NCBI GenBank assembly: GCA_023259315.1 | Contig: JAHFQL010000044.1 | Location: forward strand, 1 to 9,161 | DNA: 9,161 nucleotides | Source: Candidatus Woesearchaeota archaeon | GTDB taxonomy: Archaea; Nanoarchaeota; Nanoarchaeia; Woesearchaeales; GW2011-AR4 | Direction: 5' to 3' | Shown here: positions 1 to 6,010 of the stretch, in pieces | Numbering within the stretch: position 1 is the first letter of the stretch | Layout: every line of letters begins with the position of its first letter | Position numbers and translations under genes: made by a program | The notes under the pieces: model-generated | The model's database searches: none | The model's input: only the letters and a program-made list of their open reading frames with translations | What the model was told of the DNA's origin: nothing

Positions 1-1
1 A

Positions 2-298
2 GTAGGAGGACTCGCTCAAGAATGAGTAAGAATTACTGTAATTAGCTACCTTATCTCCTTCTCGGTCATGTATTCCATAAGCACCAATGTCTAAGATTAC
101 CGCTGCCTTAGGTGTACTTTAGATACATTTCCTTCCAGATCTGACGGATTTTCAAAAACATCAATCCTATAGAGCAGGACGTCAATGTTGGAAATAAGAC
201 CAACCACAATAATATCCTACCGCTTCCCAAGATTCACCGCGCCTAAAGCACGTTTGCGCTGACAGGAGAGTGCTAGCTTCCCGGTAAAGTCCTCCCAC
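2..298 (-). ncRNA. ffs: Signal recognition particle RNA (7S/SRP RNA), archaeal type, with interrupted helix 8
   Basis: This is the RNA scaffold of the SRP, which binds SRP54 and SRP19 and targets nascent secretory and membrane proteins. Read on the minus strand, GUGGGAGGACU (298-288) pairs over 11 bp with AGUCCUCCUAC (12-2), as in helix 1 of archaeal SRP RNA. The SRP54-binding helix 8 is at 147-100: CCGUCAGAUCUGGAAGGAA (147-129) and GCAGCGG (106-100) match the universal helix 8 with its GGAA tetraloop, but are split by 22 nt. A CCUGU motif near 266-262 fits the Alu domain. A hairpin around 188-155 (GUCCU/AGGAU extended by CAUU/GAUG) could be helix 6. Length is about 297 nt, or 275 without the insert, near the usual 300 nt. 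No plausible ORF overlaps it, and it looks less AT-rich than its surroundings. Exact ends are inferred from the terminal helix. Identity is fairly firm from helix 8 plus the terminal helix; a covariance-model search was not possible. Confidence 0.85.
107..128 (-). other. Candidate 22-nt bulge-helix-bulge mini-intron in SRP RNA helix 8
   Basis: Removing exactly these 22 nt joins CUGGAAGGAA to GCAGCGG and regenerates the universal SRP helix 8 core. Around the junctions a BHB-like fold can be drawn. 5'-exon AGG (133-131) pairs with intron CCU (112-110). AAA (130-128) bulges at the 5' junction. Intron UGUA (127-124) pairs with UACA (116-113) around a 7-nt loop. A bulge of about AGG (108-106) lies at the 3' junction. 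Cutting both bulges after the second base gives the precise excision. The central helix has only 3 Watson-Crick pairs plus a possible A-A mismatch, so the motif is relaxed. This geometry is what the archaeal tRNA-splicing endonuclease recognises. The alternative is a retained insertion in helix 8, which would disrupt the SRP54-binding internal loop. Confidence 0.6.
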
Positions 299-312
299 AT
301 GCCAGATATAGT

Positions 313-324
313 TTATATTTTAAA
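313..324 (-). promoter_or_regulatory. TATA box of the SRP RNA gene
   Basis: The minus strand reads TTTTAAAATATAAAC just upstream of the inferred RNA 5' end at 298. The AT core lies 15-26 nt upstream, close to the expected archaeal TATA position. The exact box limits are uncertain because the sequence is generally AT-rich. Confidence 0.5.
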
Positions 325-364
325 AGTTTAACTGTTTATTTTAAACTGTATCCAAAACCGCAAA

Positions 365-375
365 CCTTTAAAACA
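365..375 (+). promoter_or_regulatory. TATA box of the PGK-like gene, leaderless transcript likely
   Basis: CCTTTAAAACA is centred about 26 nt upstream of the ATG at 396, preceded by the A-rich, BRE-like ACCGCAAA. That spacing places the transcription start at or within a few bases of the start codon. No Shine-Dalgarno sequence is visible before the ATG, which agrees with a leaderless mRNA. Confidence 0.6.
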
Positions 376-395
376 ATAATTAATTAACTGTTTCT

Positions 396-1991
396 ATGCA
401 GAAACTATTGACTTTGAAAGATGTAGATGTTAAAAGTAAAGTAGTTTTTGTTAGAGCATCTTTTGACGTGCCTCTTGATTCTACAAAAAGTTTGCTCGAT
501 TCAAAAAGAATAAGGGATGATTTTAGAATAAAAGACGCTGTTCCTACATTAGCATATTTGATAAAAAATAATACAAAAATCATTCTGGAACCTGGCTGGC
601 TTGGCAGGCCAAAAGGTGAAGATGCGGATTTAAGCATGGCACCTGTTGCGTTAAGATTGCAGGAATTATTGAAAGAAGAAGGTATTCTAAAGCATCCTGT
701 TCTTTTAACTCCAAATTGTCTAGATCGGAGCAAGCCAAGAAGCGTTTATAGAAATAAAGATGAAGTTATAAAAGATATCTCTAAAATAAAAGAAGGCCAG
801 GTAATTCTTCTCGAAAATGTAAGATTTGACCCAGAAGCAAATGCAAATGACGAAGAGTTTGCTAAATTCATGGCGTCTTTGGCAGGAAAAAATGCAATAT
901 ACGTGAACGAGGCAGAAGCCCAAAATCACAGGCCAGAAGCGACAATAACTACCGTGCCAAAATATATACACAAAAACGGAGGCAAAGCGGTATTCGGTCT
1001 TAAATTAGCAGAGGTGATAAAATATCTAGGGAATATATCAAAACATCTTGAGAAAAAAAACAGGGGCTCATTTATATTCTTTTTAGCTGGGAAAAAAATT
1101 GAAACGCAGATTGGGATAACATCTAAAATATCAGTAACGCATGCACTTCTCGACAAAATGAAAGATGGAGATATCATTTTTGTGCAAGGTGCGGTTACAT
1201 ACACATTTCTAATAGCTGAAGAATATATAGATGTTATAGAAAAAAAGATTAATGTGATAGGAGCAATTATCGACCAGTTTAATAAAAAAATTAAAGAAGA
1301 AACTAACAGGATTAATAAAGCAAATAAAGAAAACGCATCGGAGTTAGTGCTTAGAGCTCAAGAATCGCTTCAGAAGGAAAAAAGCGATAAAATAAAGAAA
1401 ATTGTTGGAATTACCGACAAGGAAATCAAATATTTAATAGGGAATTCTTTTGTTGAATGGAAAGAAATAGGGGAACAAATAATTTTTGCTGCCAGAGTTT
1501 ATTTGAAAGCAAAATCCAAAAAAGTTGTTGTTATGACAAACATAGACCATACGATAACAAATAAATATCCAGACAAATACGGCAATTTGCCAAATGATGC
1601 CGAATTAAAATTTTTCAACTCAGCTGTCGGAATTCCTTCAGGCTGGATTGGAGTTGCACCTGGTTCAAATAGTTTAGATATAATATGCAAGAATGTAAAT
1701 AGTGCTTATATGGTGATTTTAGCAGGGCCATTATCAATAGAAGACCCAAGAGTTGAAGATATTTCAAAAACGAACGAAAAACTTCTAGATGCAATTAGAC
1801 ACGCTAAAAATAAAGGTGCGATAACAATAGCTGCTGGCGGCGATACAGCTGCGATTGTAAGGAGTTGCAATGGTGAAGATGCTTTTACGGTTGTTTCTAA
1901 TGCCGGCGGCGCAACATTGGAATTGATTGAAAAAGATGGAAAATTACCCGGAATTATTGCGATTGATAAATATAATAATAAGTTCAAATAA
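396..1991 (+). CDS. Divergent phosphoglycerate kinase-like protein with internal insertion
   Basis: A 531-residue homologue of the two-domain glycolytic enzyme that transfers phosphate between 1,3-bisphosphoglycerate and ADP. PGK landmarks appear in order: VRASFDVPL (19-27), FRIKDAVPT (43-51), WLGRPKG (68-74), LLENVRF (138-144), VNEAEAQNHR (170-179), AGKKIETQIG (231-240), SGWIG (415-419), AGPL (443-446), AGGDTAA (480-486) and AGGATLEL (503-510). Arginines 44, 143 and 179 and lysine 234 are kept. Several usual residues differ: the Asp of VDFN is Ser22, the His of SHLGRP is Trp68, the second Lys of GGAKxxDK is Gln238, the Asp after GWxG is Ala421, and the Asn of NGP is Ala443. Typical PGKs have about 400 residues; the excess lies mainly at about 285-400 (Lys/Glu-rich helical) and at 75-135. 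It may be a slow PGK or a PGK-fold protein with another role. ATG 396 fits the TATA spacing. The 3' end overlaps the convergent coiled-coil gene. Confidence 0.85.
   Translation: MQKLLTLKDVDVKSKVVFVRASFDVPLDSTKSLLDSKRIRDDFRIKDAVPTLAYLIKNNTKIILEPGWLGRPKGEDADLSMAPVALRLQELLKEEGILKHPVLLTPNCLDRSKPRSVYRNKDEVIKDISKIKEGQVILLENVRFDPEANANDEEFAKFMASLAGKNAIYVNEAEAQNHRPEATITTVPKYIHKNGGKAVFGLKLAEVIKYLGNISKHLEKKNRGSFIFFLAGKKIETQIGITSKISVTHALLDKMKDGDIIFVQGAVTYTFLIAEEYIDVIEKKINVIGAIIDQFNKKIKEETNRINKANKENASELVLRAQESLQKEKSDKIKKIVGITDKEIKYLIGNSFVEWKEIGEQIIFAARVYLKAKSKKVVVMTNIDHTITNKYPDKYGNLPNDAELKFFNSAVGIPSGWIGVAPGSNSLDIICKNVNSAYMVILAGPLSIEDPRVEDISKTNEKLLDAIRHAKNKGAITIAAGGDTAAIVRSCNGEDAFTVVSNAGGATLELIEKDGKLPGIIAIDKYNNKFK
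1984..1991. other. Convergent gene overlap (8 bp)
   Basis: The TAA stop of the plus-strand PGK-like gene (1989-1991) lies inside the last codons of the minus-strand coiled-coil gene, whose TGA stop is at 1986-1984. There is therefore no room for a separate intergenic terminator: each transcript must end within, or read antisense into, the other gene. Confidence 0.9.
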
Positions 1992-3255
1992 CAACCTTAA
2001 TTTCTTCGCCAAAAATATTCTTTACAGAACTTTCAATCTCATTTTTCAAATTGGATATGGAACTATTCAATTTTTCAACGTCTGTTTTCAATCTGCTGAA
2101 TTCCTCGCTGTTTTTTTCAATCCTGAGATTGACTTCCTCAAGGCTTTTGCTTAGATTCCTTAATTTTTCTGTTACACCGGTGCTTTTTATCTTTGATTCC
2201 ATGCCTTCCATTTCAGATTTGAATGAAAAATATTTTTTCAGGAAATCCTCAATAAACCCCCTGTCCAATTTTTTAATCTCTTCGACTGATTTCTCTTTTT
2301 TCTTTTCATCTAGTTGTATTTGGTCTTCGTTCAGCATCTTTTCAAGATTTTTCAGTGCATCCAAAATCTTCAGCTCTTTGTCATTGACTAAGGTCTCAAT
2401 GGGGGCATTCAAGTAATCCAGAACAATTTCCTCATGCCCAAAAGCTATATGTGAGTATTTCCTGAGCGGCCTTTCAAGCAAAGAAAAACTTTGCAGGATT
2501 TGGTTTTCATCTTCATAAAAGTTTTTTTCTATACTTTTTTTGTCTTCGTTCAATTTTATGAAATTTCTGTGTTCTTCACTTTGGTTGAAATTGGATATGT
2601 CTGCCATCACAGAATCTTTCTCATAATTTGCCAGATTTATTGCAGCCTCAAGGCTTTTGAAATCAACATCGAGATTTATCTTTTGCCTCGATTTTGTCCT
2701 AAGGCTTTCAGCCTTGTCTCTTAAATTGTTGACTTTAACCATGTTTTCGCTGTTTAATCCAGATTTTAATTCCTTGAACAAGATATCAAAATTCCTCAGG
2801 TTTTGGGCTATCTTGTTGGTCTCATTGGCAAAGAATTCTTGCAATATGGTGTAGCTTCTCAAAGTGCCTTTGTTCAAATCACTTATAAGATTTTCAAACT
2901 CCTTGCAGAACTCGACCAGATAAAAATAATCTTTGTTGTTTATTTCCATGTGACCTAGAAAAGAGTTTGTCGCCTTTATGTACGCCTTCCTGTTGCCTTC
3001 CATGTATTGTTTTGCCTTGAACGGTATATTTGGATTTTGTAGCTTTGCATGCTCAAGCACCTCAACATTAAACCTAGTCCTTTCCAGTTCCTCATTAACT
3101 TTCATCAGAATTTCTTCTGCGCGGTGCATTATCTTTTCCATCAACGGTTTTGATTTTTCATCAATCCATTCCTCGAGATTTTGTAGTTTTATCTCTCTTA
3201 ATTGCTTTGCTTCTTGTTCTTCATTTTTGAAGATTTTTTTAAGGAACTCCAGCAT
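1984..3255 (-). CDS. Uncharacterised coiled-coil protein
   Basis: A 423-residue protein whose family I do not recognise. It is almost entirely helical and charged (Lys, Glu, Asn, Leu), with no signal peptide or membrane segment, so it is probably cytosolic. The N-terminus MLEFLKKIFK is a short amphipathic helix that could touch a membrane or partner. A less repetitive stretch lies at about 65-165. The motif LLERPLRKYSHIAFG (259-273) stands out as the most constrained-looking segment. Residues about 360-415 form clear heptads (LRNLSKSLEEVNLRIEKNSE onward), a likely coiled coil for oligomerisation. The start ATG at 3255 is preceded by a weak GTTGATG ribosome-binding-like sequence; an AT-rich TATA-like run (AATTATAT) lies near 3282-3291. 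It ends in TGA inside the 3' end of the PGK-like gene. It resembles cytoskeletal or SMC-like rods only in composition, so no function is assigned. Confidence 0.85.
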   Translation of the reverse strand: MLEFLKKIFKNEEQEAKQLREIKLQNLEEWIDEKSKPLMEKIMHRAEEILMKVNEELERTRFNVEVLEHAKLQNPNIPFKAKQYMEGNRKAYIKATNSFLGHMEINNKDYFYLVEFCKEFENLISDLNKGTLRSYTILQEFFANETNKIAQNLRNFDILFKELKSGLNSENMVKVNNLRDKAESLRTKSRQKINLDVDFKSLEAAINLANYEKDSVMADISNFNQSEEHRNFIKLNEDKKSIEKNFYEDENQILQSFSLLERPLRKYSHIAFGHEEIVLDYLNAPIETLVNDKELKILDALKNLEKMLNEDQIQLDEKKKEKSVEEIKKLDRGFIEDFLKKYFSFKSEMEGMESKIKSTGVTEKLRNLSKSLEEVNLRIEKNSEEFSRLKTDVEKLNSSISNLKNEIESSVKNIFGEEIKVVI

Positions 3256-3600
3256 TTTACATCAACTTTTGGCTTTATACATATAATTTTTACTATTTTA
3301 GAGTGGATGTGCAAGCAATTATATACCTTCTTCCTTTATTTATAGATTTAATTAGTTGCTTTATACTATTTTAATTATTTTTATCACTATAAACATAAAT
3401 CAAGTGGAATATAAAAAGATTATGCAATCTGTCGACGATAAATTATATATTTTGCTTAAAATGAATCCTATATAAGTTCAGAATCTCGTATTGTTGAGAA
3501 ATGATCTTAAGTTGATATTATCCATTGAAACTATCGAAACCTTTAAATACGAGTTAAATGGCAGAGTAAGAAATACAATCTTTGAGTATTTTTTTATAAA
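3256..3600. other. AT-rich divergent intergenic region
   Basis: 345 bp between the coiled-coil gene (minus) and the Cys-rich gene (plus). It contains no convincing ORF, tRNA or box C/D RNA. Visible elements are the promoter at 3535-3549, a TATA-like run near 3282-3291 for the leftward gene, TTATCACT at 3381-3388 and TGATATTATC at 3513-3522 (both resemble the palindromes upstream of the phospholipase D gene), and a CTCGTAT/ATACGAG inverted repeat (3485-3491 and 3547-3553) whose right arm overlaps the end of the TATA box. Confidence 0.6.
3535..3549 (+). promoter_or_regulatory. BRE/TATA promoter of the Cys-rich exported protein gene
   Basis: CGAAACCTTTAAATA closely matches the archaeal BRE plus TATA consensus. 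A start of transcription about 25 nt downstream (near 3570) would give a 5' leader of about 30 nt. That leader contains a run of T but no Shine-Dalgarno sequence. Confidence 0.7.
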
Positions 3601-5031
3601 ATGTTAAAGAAAAGCATATTTAAAAAAAGTGGTATTTATTTTGCAATCCTTGTTCTGTTATTCTCCCTATCTTTCGCTGAAGCCAAAACAGGCACTTGCC
3701 TAAATCCTAAAGGAGGAAACTATTGCAATCAGAAAAGCCAGGCATCCGATTGTTATTGTGATAATTCATGTGTTACTTACGGAGACTGCTGCGATGATTA
3801 CAAACAAACATGTGCTGCTCAATCCACTTTTGCTCAATCCACTTTTTGTCCTTTATATACATGCCCAATCCAGCCTGAAGGATGTCATTATGAGCCTGGA
3901 AAAGATGGTAATGGATGCCCTACATGTGGAAAACTGGTTTGTGATAAATGTGCTGCTGAGGGACAAACTTGCAGTGGGATACACGGAATCACGTGTTGTT
4001 CTGGGCTTCATTGCTTAGGTACTAAAGGATTACCTGGAGGAGAAACTTGTGTAAAAGACAAAGTTGAGTGCAACAGTGATAGTGATTGCCCTCAACCAGA
4101 CTGCTTTAAGGCGCCTTGCCCGAAAAATGTATGCATAGAAGGTAAATGCGTACTATCAACTTGCGGCAATGGAATCTGCGAGACTTGCGAAAACACTTGC
4201 TGTTCTACGTGTACAGGCGAGAGTTGCCTTAACAATTGTAGAGGGTATTGCCATCAAGATTGTCAATCAAATATAGTATGTGGTAATGGCATATGTGAAA
4301 GTGGTGAAGCGGGTTCTTGCCCAAGTTGTATTTATTCCAATCCTCCATGCCTTATAGCGTGCCAAGCAGGCACTTGCCCTCAGGATTGCAAAAATGGAAC
4401 TATTGTAAGCGAGCAAGTAACATGTATATTTTCAAATACAAAAATAAACGTCAACACTTGTTACTCAAGCAAGGGCGACCAATGCAGCGGCGCGTCATCA
4501 TGCACTGTCAAAGTTTCAGGCACTAAAAATGAAAAAATTACATGGAAGAGCTCGTGTGGAGGTTACGCTTACACAATAATAGACGGAATAGATGAAAAAG
4601 CTGTTTTCTCCTGCAATGCACAACAAACCTGCAAAGATTCCGATGATGGAATAAATTATTATATTAAAGGAATTGCGACTACTTGCCCTTCTGTAGGCGA
4701 TGGCCCATGTGATTATAGTACAGATAAATGCTTATCAGACTCAGGAAATGATAATAATGGCGTCCATGCAAACATTTTGCAGGAGTATTATTGCGATGAC
4801 AGCAATCAAATTAAATCCGTTTCATATGAGTGCCCTAACGGCTGCAAGGACGGAGCTTGCATGAAGAAAAACCAGATAACAAAAGAGGACGTAATCGGCT
4901 GGATAAAGACAAACTGCAAAGACTCAATTAGCCCGCCTCCAGTAGTTGAAAACCAGAAATCATCCGGCTTACCTGTCACAGCAAATGCAGTTTCAAAAAT
5001 TTTTGTGAACAAAGAATACTGGAAGGATTAA
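3601..5031 (+). CDS. Exported cysteine-rich multidomain protein (somatomedin-B-like and antistasin-like modules)
   Basis: A 476-residue secreted protein with about 59 cysteines. The signal peptide is at 1-28 (KK, then IYFAILVLLFSLSFAEA). Modules follow in order. A somatomedin-B-like unit spans 33-71, with CYCDNSC, then GDCCDDY and a final Cys. An antistasin-like unit spans 83-114 (CPLYTC, GCPTC). A CC-containing knot is at 117-150. A CNSDSDC...GKC unit is at 157-183. Two CGNGICE units lie at 188-221 and 227-263. A segment containing WKSSCGGYAYT is at 270-338, and a C-terminal Cys-rich segment (YYCDD, CPNGCKDGAC) is at 344-420. The tail 421-476 has no membrane anchor. In animals SMB and antistasin modules bind proteins or inhibit proteases; here the role is unknown, possibly adhesion or surface binding. 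The many disulfides imply an extracytoplasmic location. Start ATG 3601 fits the promoter and signal peptide. The gene converges on the PfkB gene 13 bp away. Confidence 0.85.
   Translation: MLKKSIFKKSGIYFAILVLLFSLSFAEAKTGTCLNPKGGNYCNQKSQASDCYCDNSCVTYGDCCDDYKQTCAAQSTFAQSTFCPLYTCPIQPEGCHYEPGKDGNGCPTCGKLVCDKCAAEGQTCSGIHGITCCSGLHCLGTKGLPGGETCVKDKVECNSDSDCPQPDCFKAPCPKNVCIEGKCVLSTCGNGICETCENTCCSTCTGESCLNNCRGYCHQDCQSNIVCGNGICESGEAGSCPSCIYSNPPCLIACQAGTCPQDCKNGTIVSEQVTCIFSNTKINVNTCYSSKGDQCSGASSCTVKVSGTKNEKITWKSSCGGYAYTIIDGIDEKAVFSCNAQQTCKDSDDGINYYIKGIATTCPSVGDGPCDYSTDKCLSDSGNDNNGVHANILQEYYCDDSNQIKSVSYECPNGCKDGACMKKNQITKEDVIGWIKTNCKDSISPPPVVENQKSSGLPVTANAVSKIFVNKEYWKD
3817..3846 (+). repeat. Perfect 15-bp tandem duplication in the Cys-rich gene
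   Basis: GCTCAATCCACTTTT occurs twice back to back (3817-3831, 3832-3846). The duplication is in frame and encodes AQSTF-AQSTF, the linker between the somatomedin-B-like and antistasin-like modules. Confidence 0.95.
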
Positions 5032-5040
5032 TCTGATAAA

Positions 5041-5046
5041 TTTTTT
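5041..5046 (+). terminator. T-run terminator after the Cys-rich gene
   Basis: A run of six T starts 10 nt past the TAA stop at 5029-5031. Archaeal RNA polymerase terminates at such oligo(T) tracts. The tract also overlaps the stop codon of the convergent PfkB gene. Confidence 0.4.
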
Positions 5047-5944
5047 AGAACTCCCTTATATCTTTAAACTCTTTGTATCTTTTCTCGATATCATTGATTG
5101 TCAAAGTTTTCAGCTTGTTCAGGCTGAAATCTTCTGCATTGTGGGATGCGACAACACTTCCATATATTATCGCTTTTCTAAAATTAGGTTCGCTTAAGTC
5201 ATTTGTTTTTGCTAAGTACCCTATAAAAGCGCCTCCGAAACAATCACCGCATCCAGTTGGATCTTTTATTTCTTCCAGAGGATAACCAGGAGCGCTAAAA
5301 TGCTTGCTTTTGGTAAACAGCAAAGCACCGTGCTCTCCTTTTTTTATTATGACTGCACGTGGGCCTAGTTTAAGGATTTCATTGGCAGCCTTGACAAAGC
5401 TGACTGTGTTGAATAATTGTCTCGCTTCTCCGTCGTTAAGCAAAAGCACATCAGTTTTTTTTATTACATTCATTAACAAGTCCCTCTTGCTGCTTATCCA
5501 GAAATTCATGGTGTCTGTTACAACCAACTCAGGCTCCTTAATTTGATTCAGAGTTTCCAGCTGCTGCTCTGGATCGATGTTTGCCAAAAAAATATATTTT
5601 ATGTTTTTGTATTTTTCAGGGACTTTGACTTTAAAATTTGCCAAAGCGTTGAGATCTGTTTTTTTTGTCTTGGCCTCATTCATGTCGTATTCATAGAATC
5701 CTTCCCAATGAAAAGTCTTCTCATGGACTTGGACTCCCTTAAGATCTATGTTTCTTTTCTTCAATAATTCTATATACTCTTTTGGGAAATCATTACCAAC
5801 AATAGAAATGATAAATGGCTTTGCAAAGAAGCTTGCTGCAAAAGAAGCATAAGTTGCGCTTCCACCAAGGGCTTTGCTGACCTTTCCAAAGGGAGTTTCT
5901 ATCGTGTCAAGCGCTACAGTTCCGATAATCAAAACATCTCTCAT
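5045..5944 (-). CDS. PfkB/ribokinase-family carbohydrate or nucleoside kinase
   Basis: A 299-residue cytosolic kinase that would transfer the ATP gamma-phosphate to a hydroxyl of a sugar or nucleoside. The glycine-rich substrate-site segment ALGGSATYAS is at 25-34. The NxxE motif (Asn170-Asp-Gly-Glu173), which acts with Mg-ATP, is present. The PfkB signature DPTGCGDCFGGAF is at 228-240, with Asp234 as the catalytic base and the anion hole in GCGD. Length is normal for the family. Substrate cannot be read from sequence; the divergent lid (about 70-110, FHWEGFYEYDMNEA) does not match ribokinase, fructokinase or adenosine kinase that I can recognise. I chose ATG 5944 over an in-frame TTG two codons upstream (5950). 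A TATA-like CTTTAAAAAC about 28 nt upstream suggests a near-leaderless mRNA. It is the last gene of the minus-strand group. Confidence 0.9.
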   Translation of the reverse strand: MRDVLIIGTVALDTIETPFGKVSKALGGSATYASFAASFFAKPFIISIVGNDFPKEYIELLKKRNIDLKGVQVHEKTFHWEGFYEYDMNEAKTKKTDLNALANFKVKVPEKYKNIKYIFLANIDPEQQLETLNQIKEPELVVTDTMNFWISSKRDLLMNVIKKTDVLLLNDGEARQLFNTVSFVKAANEILKLGPRAVIIKKGEHGALLFTKSKHFSAPGYPLEEIKDPTGCGDCFGGAFIGYLAKTNDLSEPNFRKAIIYGSVVASHNAEDFSLNKLKTLTINDIEKRYKEFKDIREF

Positions 5945-5964
5945 AATCAAAAGAGATTTTAATA

Positions 5965-5976
5965 GTTTTTAAAGTT
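5965..5976 (-). promoter_or_regulatory. TATA box of the PfkB kinase gene
   Basis: On the minus strand ACTTTAAAAAC lies about 25-30 nt before ATG 5944, in the 66-bp gap after the acidic miniprotein gene. It suggests the kinase has its own promoter rather than depending on read-through. Confidence 0.5.
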
Positions 5977-6010
5977 TATCATAATACCTGATTTAGAAAT
6001 ACTTGTTTTC

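Noticed and set aside
1..300. RNase P RNA, because of the GGTAAAGTCCTCC string resembling the GAGGAAAGTCC region
   Set aside because: That string is one arm of the 11-bp end-to-end helix, the order of other RNase P motifs is absent, and a clear SRP helix 8 signature exists on the minus strand.
1655..1680. tRNA-like T-arm string GGTTCAAAT
   Set aside because: It lies inside the PGK-like coding sequence between conserved PGK motifs and has no flanking cloverleaf stems.
380..1987. Several minus-strand ORFs of 60-117 codons opposite the PGK-like gene
   Set aside because: They overlap a gene with recognisable family motifs and show no domain, start signal or sensible composition of their own.
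3485..3530. Possible box C/D guide RNA (AAATGAT and neighbouring TGA strings)
   Set aside because: The C box is incomplete, and no proper D box or D'/C' pair with the usual spacing is present.
3485..3553. CTCGTAT/ATACGAG inverted repeat as a transcription factor site or hairpin
   Set aside because: The arms are only 7 bp and 55 bp apart, so a chance match in this length is plausible. I noted it in the region entry but do not claim a function.
5045..5944. Unusual cysteines in the PfkB signature (DPTGCGDC) as a redox switch
   Set aside because: GCGD variants occur within the PfkB family, so the signature alone does not show anything special.
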